Both the position numbers and the translations under genes were made by a program. From the NCBI GenBank assembly GCA_963682175.1, contig OY821772.1, positions 55,202,925 through 55,266,924 on the forward strand: a stretch of 64,000 bases of DNA, given 5' to 3'. The first letter of the stretch is position 1. The number at the start of each line of letters is the position of its first letter. Under the pieces are notes generated by a model, which was given only the letters and a program-made list of their open reading frames with translations, made no database searches and was not told the origin of the DNA. The DNA comes from Triglochin maritima. Lineage: Eukaryota > Streptophyta > Magnoliopsida > Alismatales > Juncaginaceae. Of this stretch, positions 28,561 to 38,978 are shown one piece after another.

Positions 28561-30054
28561 GGACCCCTCCTCCTACTTGTTTAGGTTAATGCAAAAATTC
28601 TTTCTCTCATTAATTTTTCCTATAATCACCACGAAAATCTCTTATTAATTTTGAGTGTAGGAGATAGAAATCTGAGGAGCTCAAAGAGGGGTTATTAGCT
28701 AGATTCTAAGTCTCATTAGAGATTGATTAGCTAGCTCCTTTCTCTTTAATCTTGTTTAGAGTTTGGTGAACACTCGGAGGCAAATCGGTGGACGATTCTA
28801 CGGGCAACGCGACTCCGGATCTTCGAAAGGTTTTAGAGAACCTTTGGGTATGATTCTCTCTTTGTGATTTATTTTAATATTGTAGGATTGCATGATATTA
28901 GAATAAACACAAAGTAATGTACATAAAATTGTTGAAAGTATGAAATCGATCTTGTATGTTGTATTAATTTTTTTAAAATATATACATATATGGGGACACG
29001 AAATCCTACACCTTATGCACATTTGGATCTTAGCCAGTTACCACCACTATGTACGGAATGTTCAGAGATCTGGACAAGCTGTACTTGACTTATAAATTTT
29101 GGTGATGTGGTTATGCATTGTCCAGACCGAGTGATGAGACAATTCGGTCTACAACAGCACATTCCAGAGCCGATGGAAAGACATGTAGTGAAATCGGCTC
29201 AGGGGAGGTCAGATGTTAATTGGTTGGCGGAAAATCACAAATTCATTCAGCATTGGTCGCACAGAAGATATCATCTTCAGTTTGAGCGACCGCTCCTAGG
29301 TGTCACTCCTGAAGAGAGCACACGACTGTATATGGAATGGTACTGGAGCATCACCGTACGTTGGATAGTTCATCACACCTTGGCTCCGACTAATACCTTA
29401 TACAGACCTCGAGCGGGTAGAGAGCGAGAGATGGTAAGATTTAAACATTTATTTAAACAATTACCACGTTTTAAATATTGTGTTTAGTGTTTGATGAACT
29501 GTTAATTATCTGTAGGTGCACGGAGTTTATGAGTTCCACGAAGAACTCCATCAAATTCACGAGGCGATCAAAGATCACAAGCCATGCTCTTCGATGGTTG
29601 AAAAATTGAAGGAAAAAATGAAGGCTTGGCTCATGTCTTTTGGTGCTGAAGAACCCACATTACATTTGAGTCAGGATCGCGTCATTGAAGAAGATCCACA
29701 CACTCAAGAAGACACTGACGGTCTGACTCAGGATACTGAGAATGCGACACGAGGAGGGGACGCAACAGGGGGAGAGGACGTGCTCAAGCACGTCCTAAAA
29801 GGAAGAAAAGATTGAGATGTCACTTAGGATAGATATTTAGTTGTGTTAAACTTATTTGATTGTTATTACCTACTTTTGGTTTTATGTTAAAATGTTAAAC
29901 TCGTTATTGTGGTTGTTTGTGTTTTGTGGTTGAATTGTGTTTTAGTAATTGAAATGAGTGTCTTTGTTGTGAAACAGGAAATGAAATTGTCTTTGTTGTG
30001 TTTGTTGTCAAAGAGGAGAAAAAAATTGTCGAGTTCTTAAATTAATGAACTCTT

Positions 30055-30265
30055 TCAAGAGAACTCGGCACTGAGGATGTCGAGTTCTCTTGATGTGAAC
30101 TCGGCATCACAAGTGCCGAGTTCACACCAATAGAACTTGGCATCCCCAGTGCCGAGTTCTTTTTGAATCACTGTTCTCCTGACCGTCCAACCGTCTCATG
30201 CACGATCTGAGTGTCAAGAGAACAATTCAAATTGAACTCGACATCCCCAGTGTTGAGTTCTATTT
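30055..30265. repeat. M2 right subterminal GAACTCGGCA palindromes (inner)
   Basis: Four copies of the M2 palindrome (at about 30061, 30099, 30134 and 30237), each with arms close to GAACTCGGCA and TGCCGAGTTC. Two more copies at about 31703 and 31737 lie beyond the solo LTR, so the cluster was split by that insertion. Confidence 0.75.
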
Positions 30266-30335
30266 GAATCACTGTTCTCTTGGCAACTCACGTCGAGTGA
30301 AATATGACAGTGTTGAGCAATAAAAAATCAAATAG

Positions 30336-31696
30336 TGTTGGCTTTTTGGCTAATGATTGCTTATCCGTTTTGATGATTAATCAACATATAACTTAAACAC
30401 ATGTAATTCATTCATATCACTCTTGCACAATACACATATATCGTTTTTTACTAACATTTCAGGTGACAAGTTTAACGAGGAATGAAGTTGAAGAGTAGAT
30501 AGGTTTACATTATTGTCATTAGGATTTAAATGTAACTTGAGCACTTAAATCTTGATGCATTGCATATCATGACTCTTTAGGATTCCATAGAAGTAAAACT
30601 AGACCTTCAAATTCCATACAAAACTTCTTTAGAAATCAATCAAACCATATCCTGGAATTCTGCACTCAACCGGTCGACCGGTCGACCATCTGGTTCAACC
30701 GTTTCATTAGAGTAACTTGAGGTGTTTTGGTCGACCGATCAACTGTTCATACGTGCTGGAAGACACGTGCCTTAGTGCAAACCGGTCGACCGAAAGTCCT
30801 TTTCAGTTCGACCGGTTGATTTCTATTTTTGTCTTCTTTTGTGACCGTTATACTTGTCGTATTATACAACGGTCGTATACACATACTTTCACTATACCCC
30901 CAAATACATAGCTTAACCGGTCGAACAAATCTTATTCATCGGTCGACCGTTTCATTGTTTCGTTCGACCAGTACACTTAAGTTCCATCCCAGTCAGTTCG
31001 ACCGTTCCTAGTTTGTCTGACCGTTTGACTACTATTCACGTAACCGGTCGACCGTTTCATTCTTACCGGTCGACCGAACTATGACAGAATTGCTTCTTGA
31101 ATCTCTGATTTGTGTATCTTGCACAAAACCCAATCAAATCTTTCTCAAACGGCTAGAAAACTTAAGAGGCTTATATATAGAGCTTAGATCATCTTTACAA
31201 GGTCACCAATCCATTCTCTAAGCTCTCATTGTGCTAAAAACTTCCAAGTGCTCTTACTCTCTTTATTGCTCTCAACCACTCTCTTGATCAATCATTCAAT
31301 TGCATTCATCATCAATTCAAGTGCTCAAGAGTAGGTTACACAAAGTCTACTACAAAGGAGTTGTACAAGCTTCCGGAGTGAAGCTCTTCTCGGGTTGTGA
31401 GAAGGAGGTCCAAGCTTGACGAGGGTGTTCGCAAGCTTGAATTGTAAATGCTCGATCTTTGCCCGGAAAGAAGATCAAATTAGTGAAGATCGCGAAGTTG
31501 CTCAAGGAAGAGCAATTCGTAAGAGAGGACTAGGATCCGGTGGTTGGATCCAAACCTCTATACATCCGGTGTTTGGTTTGCCTTTTCATCTCACTATTTT
31601 CATTGGTTATCTTGTTATTGCTCAAATAGTTGGTAGTGAGAAATTAGTCTATAAACCCCCCCTTAAGACTAATATTTAGGGCAATTAGATCCTACA
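30336..31696 (+). mobile_element. Solo LTR (1.36 kb) in M2 right TIR
   Basis: Begins TGTTGGCTTTTTGG, ends GATCCTACA, and is flanked by a perfect 5-bp TSD AATAG (30331-30335 and 31697-31701). No internal retrotransposon genes. It carries a TATATATA box at 31172 and a cluster of CGGTCGACCG-like motifs at 30668-31080. Related LTRs start at 61919 and 63616. It separates the inner and outer halves of the right inverted repeat of M2, so it is younger than M2. Confidence 0.92.
30668..31080. repeat. CGGTCGACCG-like motif cluster in LTR
   Basis: About a dozen exact or near copies of the palindrome ACCGGTCGACCG, half-sites such as GTTCGACCG, and variants. The cluster is directly upstream of the LTR TATA box at 31172. 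Confidence 0.8.
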
Positions 31697-31990
31697 AATA
31701 GAACTCGGCACTGGCGATGCCGAGTTCTACTAAAGAAAACTCGATACTGGTGATGTCGAGTTCTATATGCACTAAAAAACAAACCCGTCGCCGCCACGTG
31801 TCACAACGTGTACAACGAGTCTAGTTTGACAAATTCTTTTTATTGAAGTCTATTTTCGCAATTTAAAAAAAATTAATTTGAATTTTTTTCCTTAATATCA
31901 CCTCAAAAGCGGGAAGCACCTCAATGATCCATCCAATCCAAAACACCAGCACCCCATTCTCGTTATCACTTAACCCCACGCAACGTGGAC

Positions 31991-31991
<1 letters not shown>

Positions 31992-32023
<32 letters not shown>
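31992..32023. repeat. 32-bp poly-C tract upstream of CYP97A
   Basis: An uninterrupted run of 32 cytosines between the right end of M2 and the CYP97A TATA-like box. Its true length is uncertain because such runs are error-prone in sequencing. It makes the upstream Pro-rich ORF (31924 onward) unreliable. Confidence 0.7.
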
Positions 32024-32025
<2 letters not shown>

Positions 32026-32039
32026 ATTCGAACTCCACC

Positions 32040-32047
32040 TATAAATA
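32040..32047 (+). promoter_or_regulatory. TATA-like box of the CYP97A gene
   Basis: TATAAATA, 36 bp upstream of the GTG that occupies the expected start position. If it is used, transcription would begin at or just before the coding region, leaving almost no 5' UTR; a more distal start is therefore also possible. Confidence 0.4.
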
Positions 32048-32075
32048 CCCCTCAAATCCGCCACTTCTTATCCCC

Positions 32076-35000
32076 GTGGCGGCCCCCGCAACTGCCTTCT
32101 CCACTCTCCCTCTCTTCCGTCCAAACCCCTCCCGCCGCCGATCCCCGTCGATACGCTCCTCCTCCTCCGATCCCGACGCCGGAAAGTCCAAAAAACGCGC
32201 CGAGCTCTCCTCCCGCATCGCATCCGGGGAGTTCACCGTGCAGCAGTCGGGGTAGATTCAAACTTTTTTTGATCTTCTTCGTTGGGTTTTGCCAAGGGAT
32301 TGCGGTTTTCGGTGGATTTTCGTAGGTTTGGACCTGTGCTAGGGAGAGGACTACTGAGACTGGGCCCGATGGGGAGGGTTTTGGTTGACACGTTGGGGTT
32401 GCCGGATGGAGTTGCGGGTGGTGAGGACGGCTTGCTGGAGATTCCCAAGGCCAAAGGGTCGATCGCCGCCGTGGGGGGAGAGGCGTTCTTTGTTCCGCTT
32501 TACGAACTTTTTCTTACGTACGGTCAGATCTTCCGGCTCGTGTTTGGCCCCAAGGTATCTGGAATAAGTTGTGTTCTTGTTCGTCTGTGTTTGTGGTTGT
32601 CCAGTTTAGATGAGTAGAATCGAGTGCTTATAGTGCAAACAGTGGGAACATATTTGATACAATATACTGTTTTTCTTTTCTTTTTCTTTCAGTTGCATGA
32701 ACTTGCATTGTAGCAGTAGGACAAGAGTAACTCTCAAATTCTAGTTTCTTATTGACAAGTAATTCTACTTGAAAGTTGAAAATGTTGGGACTCTGAAACA
32801 AGTAAGCAACTGCTTGTGAGGTAATTCATATTTGGCAGTTGGCTCGAAGGTATGTGGAATAGGTTGCGTTCTGAATCTTGTGTTTTGGATGCTTAATTTA
32901 ACGAGCTGCATGTGTTTCTAGAATCCAATATAGAGAAGTGAAAATGTGGAACTCAAGTGTTTAATGATCCGTATAAAAAAACTATTTTTGCTTGGGTCTC
33001 CCTCAGGTTTAATGTGCAAATAATGGAAAATCATATTTAACATAATATACAGGTTATGCTCAGTCTCGTAAACCTCATTTAAATTAGTGACGCAAAAGAT
33101 AACTTCAAACTCTAGTTTCCCACTTTGAAGTTTTTTACTTGATGGTTGAATCAGTTGGACTCTGAAACAAATTGCGCTGCTTTTGAGGTAATTTGTGTGT
33201 TTTGTTGCTTGGTGACAGTCATTTATTATAGTCTCGGATCCTGATATAGCAAAGCATATACTGAAGGATAATTCCAAGGCTTACTCGAAGGTTAGAATTT
33301 CCTCTGCATTTGTCTCATAATTGTAAGATGGGTGTAAATCTCTGACATTGTTTTGTCAGTACAGGGCATTTTGGCAGAAATTCTAGAGTTTGTTATGGGT
33401 AAGGGTTTGATACCCGCGGATGGGGAGTTCTGGCGAATGAGGAGGCGGACCGTTGTTCCTTCATTGCATCAAAAGGTACATGACTTCATTTTGTCCTATC
33501 AATTCTTGTTATTAGAGAAGAGAGTAATTTTTCCCTTCATTTGCAACTGAAATCTAGATTTTCTTGGCGATAGTTTGTGTCTTCCATGGTTGGCCTGTTT
33601 GGAGAAGCCTCACATAGACTCTGTGAGAAGTTGGATGTTGCTGCTTCAGATGGAGAGGATGTGGAAATGGAGTCACTTTTTTCACGGCTTACACTGGATA
33701 TTATTGGCAGGGCACTATTTAATTACGATTTTGATTCTTTGACAAATGACACTGGAATAGTTGAGGTATCGATAATTCCATCATCAAGTTGCATTCATAC
33801 TGACAAGTTTGCAAAATACCAAAACACATGTGTTAATCTGTTTTTAGTGTGATTTTTGCAGGCTGTTTACACTGTCCTACGAGAAGCAGAACAAAGAAGT
33901 ACTTCGCCAATACCAACTTGGGATATCCCCATATGGAAAGATATTTCACCCAGGCAAAGGAATGTCAATGCTGCTCTTAAATTGATAAATATTACCCTCG
34001 ATGACTTGATCGCTATTTGCAAGGTATAAAGTAATGTGACTTTGGGTTGTGTATTTCTGAACCATGTCAAATTACGTGAGCTGTGCCGAACTATGTGATA
34101 ATTGTGAGACTGCTTGTGCTGTATATGTTATTCCAGTTTGTTTGGTGGTTGCATATGCCAAACATAATTATGGTCTGTGAGGCGTACACATTCCTAAACA
34201 CTGGTTGCAATCAAAATGTGTGACATCTCAACTGAGCAAACTCAAGAAAATGTGATGCTGAATTTATCAAGTTTTTTCATTTGAGAAATATATTTATAGC
34301 CATAGCTTTTGGAATAGATTGCATTTAATGGTAAAGACGTTCCCAGGCGTCTTGATAGTTTACTTATTGTCATCAAATAAAACAAACAAATAAATAATAC
34401 AAAGATACTAAAATTGGGAGATTGGAATATGATCAAATCTGTCAGATCCCTTAATGATCTGAATTTATAAGGGAACACATCATACTTTTCATCTTTTCCC
34501 ACCAAAAATATTTCCTCTACTATATTTCATGGTATCAATGCCTCTACAGTCTACCCCTGTGTTTGATTTCTCACGTTTGACAGTTCATTAAACCTTTTTG
34601 TGTAATTTTCTACTTAAGAATAAATATTAGAATTCTCAGTTTTTGCACCACATTCACTATCCACATTTACCAACTAGAGGAGGTAAAGGGTGGTGTAGTT
34701 GATCTCTCTCAGTACCTTTAATGGTTTTATTCTTTGCTCGGTAAAATCGTTGTTATTAAATCTAAGTTTCCGCTCCAGAGGATGGTGGATGAGGAGGAAT
34801 TGCAGTTCCACGAGGAATATATGAACGAGAAAGATCCTAGCATCCTCCACTTTCTGTTGGCTTCTGGAGATGATGTACCCAACCTTTTGAATCTTTTTCC
34901 AGCATCTTTTCTGTTGATAATGACCACATTTTCAACGATACGGTGTTTCTTGACTTAGGTATCTAGCAAGCAACTACGTGATGATTTGATGACAATGCTC

Positions 35001-38000
35001 ATAGCAGGGCATGAAACATCTGCCGCTGTGTTAACATGGACCTTTCATCTTCTTTCGAAGGTACATGAGAATCAGATTTTAGTCTGAAATCTCTGATCAA
35101 TAGTACTGTTACTGTGTTGTGATGAAAATAAGTATTATCTGTTGCATTCTTTCTTTTCTTGCGGTCATAGATGCACCGTTTTGGATTTTACTTCCTAGAA
35201 GATGGGGCATCTTAGGTGTTTGATTGAAAAAAAGGTTTGTGCACCATTGTACTTTCTGGTTTCCTCTTCCCTCTATGGATTTGAATTTTAGATTTAGACA
35301 TTTTGCTCGGGGTAAATCATTACTCATGACATTTTTTGCATGAAATTGTTCACTAGCAGATCGTGTTCGAATTTCTTGGCATGCTACATGCATAACCATT
35401 TCCATGTTCTTTAAGCTATACTTGTGTAGGTTTTGTTAAAGCACCTCGGCGACTTTATTTCTGTTGTATTGATTCTGGAAATCACCAATAAGATACGTCA
35501 TCTTGACACATTAAAGAAGGATGGTGTGCAACCATGTGGTCTAGTATAACAAATTTAAAAGATTATTGTGTTTGAAGTTGTTTTGACTATGTTCTCTTAG
35601 TTTTCACAATCTCATAAGTTGTAGTTGTTTTGCAACATGGAATGTATGTCCTGTCTTTGCAGGATCCCGGTGTCACGTCTAAACTTCAAGATGAGGTATG
35701 CTCTTTATTTTCTACAAACCAGTAAAAATTACAAAACTTAATAAATCTTTATTGATAGATTCTCTTTAACACAATTAGGTTGATGCCGTCTTGGGGGACC
35801 GTTTTCCTACCATTGATGATATGAAGAACCTTAAATACACTACAAGAGTAATAAATGAAGTAAGTGCTACTTTGTTGCCCTGCCCTCATAGTCTGTTAAT
35901 TTTTCTTGAACACATATTTAGATGTCCATGTTCTAGTTTCACTTATTTTCTTTTCAACATTTTCATGCAGTCATTGAGACTCTACCCACAGCCACCAGTC
36001 TTGATCCGACGTTCAATTGATGATGATGTGCTTGGGAGGTATCCTATAAAAAAGTGAGGCGTCCTTTAACTGTAAATGTTTCTCAGGGTTTTGTCTTATA
36101 TAGAAGCATAAATTTAGTTGTGTATTACTACTGTATATTTCTTTAAATTTATTCTAAAGCTAACCATCACGTAGTTTGAATGAGTTTGGCTTGAAGTAGT
36201 ACTGTAGTAGTGTCTCTATAATGAATGGTGATTCAAATTCAGTTCATATTTATTCTCGTATAGTGCCCTATGGTGTATCATGATCATAATCTATAAATGT
36301 TTTTTGTCATGTAGAAAAGGCCATTTGGCTTAAGTTTTTTGAACTTTTGTTTTGGCTTGTGATCTGCTTGGAGTAAGTCATCTTTTTCATTTGAGTTCTA
36401 GTTCTAGGAACCTACTTGGGAGTTAAAACATAGAAGAGGGTTAGTGAATAGTTCCAGTAGAAGCATGGGAAGCTATAAGCTTTTAATCAATTTCAGAACT
36501 TGACTTGTTTTTCCTTGGTTTTACAGAGTACGTGGTAGAAGCGATATTCCTCAAGTCCCACAACTTCTTTAAGATCAATAACCTAGAAATCGTATTGTAA
36601 CTGTAGTTCTTTACCTTTATGCTGTTTTCATAAAACTATGCACCTATAATGGAAGTTTGATAGCTTTCTTTTCAGTTTCTCACTTTTTTGCACCCTTGCG
36701 TCGTATGGTCATATTCATCAGATAATTACTGTTGTTTATCATACCTTTGATGTGCTTCAACTTATGTTTATAGGGGTGAAGACATTTTCATATCAGTGTG
36801 GAATTTGCATCACTGCCCCAATCATTGGGATGATCCAGAGTCTTTCAATCCTGAGAGATGGCCTCTTGATGGTCCTAATCCAAACGAAACCAATCAAAAC
36901 TTCAGGTTAGTTTTGCCCCCTTTGTGGTTATGTTGTAGAAGTATGATAATCTAGAAATCTAGTCACCCTTCTTAGGTGATAAAAACATTTTCTGTGAATG
37001 CATAAAGCATAAGTTTGACAATGATAACTTCTTATTCACCATCTCGTATAGTTCTTGAGGAATTTGTACTCCGTCTATCATTTCACAGATTTGGTTTAGT
37101 GGGTGGTAATGGCATTTGATGTGCTAGTAAGCATCATTGTGCTGTTAGGAGAAGATGTTATAATCCACATAAACAATTAAGTTTTAGATGGATTAAAACG
37201 CACTATGGCCACACTGTTCCAATTAGACACCGTCTACAAGATACCAGATAACCAGATTAACTTTCCAACTTCAGTGGTGATGACTGGGATTAGCTTCCGA
37301 ATTTCTCTATGACGCCTGAACAATTGCTAACTTGAATATGGAACTTAGGACCTCATCTTGGTTATCTGTAGTTATCTTTCATTTTTGAAAGAGGATATTG
37401 AATGAGGTCTATAAATGATATTGTCAGACGTGACCCTACTAAATTTCCTTGTTTGCGAAACATGGCTACCATACTAAATTATCGCACAGTGGCTCCTACC
37501 CTTGTGCAGTTGGAATGGCTTCATAAGATGGCTGTGTGCCGCACAACCAGCTTATGCGGTCTGTTGGACACATTTTTTCACTGTTTTTGCCTTCCTGTCT
37601 TTATCTAAAGCCCCCAAACTTCCTCATTCTCCTCACACTCAACTCTCCTCACTTGTTTATTTTTTCTTCCTTTCACTTTATTTTTTCTACCTTTCACTTT
37701 ATTTTTCCTGAATTTTCCCAGATTTCTTTTTGTGATTTTCTCTTAGTTTTCAGTTTTTTAGCAAGCAAAAAAAACTATTCGAATTTACGGTTGTGCAGTT
37801 GCTTATGTGACCTGTACGTCGCACATGCATTTTTGGCCAAGTTGGTCGCATATGGCTGCACAACTTTAACCTGAAATTGCTAAATTTGGATCAGACAATA
37901 TTGATTTATTGAACCCACCAAGAAATGGTGATTAGTCTACTTGATTAATTAATCAATGTGTTTGCAAGCTTTGTTTTTCTGCTGTTGATTTGGACATCAT

Positions 38001-38978
38001 TGCAGCATAACCTCAGTATGTAGATAGAATTGCTGAACCGGAAAATACTGTATTCGTGATGTAGAGTCACAGTCACCTTGTCCTCAAACACGAATATCTG
38101 ATGTTTCTAACTTATTTTCCAGTTCAGATCAGTGAGAAAGGCAGTTCTTTGAAATTTTCTTTGGGAAAATAAACAGTGGTGCTACATTGGTAGTTCGTTG
38201 GCACTAGGGACATCCTCTTGTTTAACCAAATTTCAATATATTTTTATGCTTTTAAATGTGCTTTAGTGATATTATGACACTAATAATATAGTTATTTTCC
38301 CTTAGTTTTTCCTTATCTTATGTGGAAGTGGGGTAAATAAATTTACAGTTACTTACCTTTTGGAGGAGGACCACGGAAATGTATTGGAGACATGTTTGCT
38401 ACTTTTGAGGTACAAATGCTCAACCTTCTTAAGGATTTGATGTAGTGGTGATGATACTCCATGAGTATGATTATACTCTTAGAGCGTTAGTTACTCGCTG
38501 GTTTTACGTGAACATCAGAAATTCTTAAAGTGGCTGTTTTGGTAGCACTGACACATGCAATCTTCATACAGATTCTCTGAAGCTCAATTTTCTAGTTGCT
38601 TGGCCAAAAACTGATATTTTGTTCGGGATATTTGTGCATTTGCAGACTGTTGTTGCACTAGCAATGCTGGTTAGACGGTTCAACTTTCAAATGGCTCCTG
38701 GAGCCCCTCCAGTAAGACTTGAGTGCTTTTGGTTTCTTGCATTAATCAACTAGACTTGGCTTTTAGCCTGAAGTTATATGCTTTTCTGAATGTAAATGTA
38801 GGTAGGGTTGACAACAGGAGCAACAATTCATACAACTCAGGGTTTGCACATGTCAGTCACTCGCAGGGCAAGCCCTCCCATCATACCCAAGTTGGATAAA
38901 AAGATTTTGACTGGCGATGGTGCCAACCCTGCAATCTCTGATTCTGCTACAGAGGCATCAGTTGCTGGGAGTATTTGA
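32076..38978 (+). CDS. CYP97A3: CYP97A (LUT5-type) carotenoid beta-ring hydroxylase, 15 exons
   Basis: Plastid cytochrome P450 that hydroxylates beta-rings of carotenes on the route to lutein. Exons: 32076-32251, 32326-32554, 33219-33290, 33365-33475, 33574-33765, 33862-34023, 34779-34874, 34959-35060, 35663-35695, 35779-35859, 35971-36053, 36774-36905, 38349-38409, 38646-38711 and 38802-38978; 591 codons with stop, in line with LUT5. Seen: Ser/Arg-rich transit-peptide-like N-terminus, [30 protein letters not shown], the I-helix AGHETS (about residue 362), the ExxR motif ESLR (418-421), [19 protein letters not shown], and [10 protein letters not shown] with the haem Cys at about 501. The N-terminus is odd: no in-frame ATG lies between a TAA at 31971 and the conserved block, and GTG (GTGGCGGCC) sits where the start would be expected. 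A lost start, a non-AUG start, an upstream exon or a base error are all possible. The next in-frame ATG (32370) would remove the transit peptide. Confidence 0.88.

Larger units (their letters stand above)
26838..29010 (+). mobile_element. Solo LTR (2.17 kb) inside M2 PMD gene
   Basis: The insertion begins TGAAAGGAATG and ends ATCCTACA, giving TG...CA termini, and is flanked by a 5-bp TSD with one change (CTTTA at 26833-26837, CCTTA at 29011-29015). Joining the flanks at the protein level restores VIWDPYAHL, a continuous PMD sequence, which fixes the borders. No gag or pol sequence is present, so it is a solo LTR. A TATAAAA box at 28554 followed by about 300 bp of leader-like DNA fits an LTR promoter. 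The segment 28020-28385 is full of CGGTCGACCG-like words. Confidence 0.85.
25794..29815 (+). pseudogene. M2 plant-mobile-domain gene split by an LTR
   Basis: A PMD protein gene. Exon 1 is 25794-25913 (MEFGGSSTGSVRSSYAS..., then PVDRLVLILQ). Exon 2 begins at 25990 and contains GFDTVTRLGRVQLDHTLLGA, FVERWSPETHSFHL-type sequence (seen as MVERWSPETHSFHLRHGEIT), ITGLRVDGLPV and a long helical remainder. It is broken at 26837 by a 2.17-kb LTR and resumes at 29011 with PYAHLDLSQLPPLCTECSEIW, then HCPDRVMRQFGLQQHIPEP. A GT donor near 29433 and an AG before 29516 join a final exon ending at 29815 with an acidic tail. In-frame stops occur at 26041 and about 29089. The domain runs further than in the M1 copy, so before decay this was a full PMD protein. 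Its position after the transposase on the same strand differs from M1 and M4. Confidence 0.82.
21461..31900. mobile_element. M2: long-TIR MULE with PMD gene, nested by LTRs
   Basis: A 10.4-kb element with long inverted repeats. The left block with AATAAAAAGTATTTGTCAAA, GACACGTGGCGGCGACGGG and CATATAGAACTCGGCATCAC (21515-21620) is matched in inverted orientation at the right (about 31730-31860). Homology continues inward: the left segment from 21630 to 21760 matches, inverted, the DNA at about 30170-30335, on the far side of a solo LTR. A possible decayed TSD is TTTCAAAGG (21452-21460) against CCTCAAAAG (31901-31909), 6 of 9 matching. Contents: a broken mudrA-type transposase (22700-25430) and a PMD gene relic (25794-29815) on the same strand. 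Removing the LTRs at 26838-29010 and 30336-31696 leaves about 6.9 kb. The right end is about 175 bp from the CYP97A reading frame. Confidence 0.82.

Noticed and set aside
31924..32325. Pro-rich ORF leading toward CYP97A
   Set aside because: It runs through the 32-C tract, is out of frame with the P450, and its length depends on an unreliable homopolymer.
37402..37874. Three overlapping ORFs in a CYP97A intron
   Set aside because: They lie in a T-rich intron, overlap one another in different frames and are low complexity.
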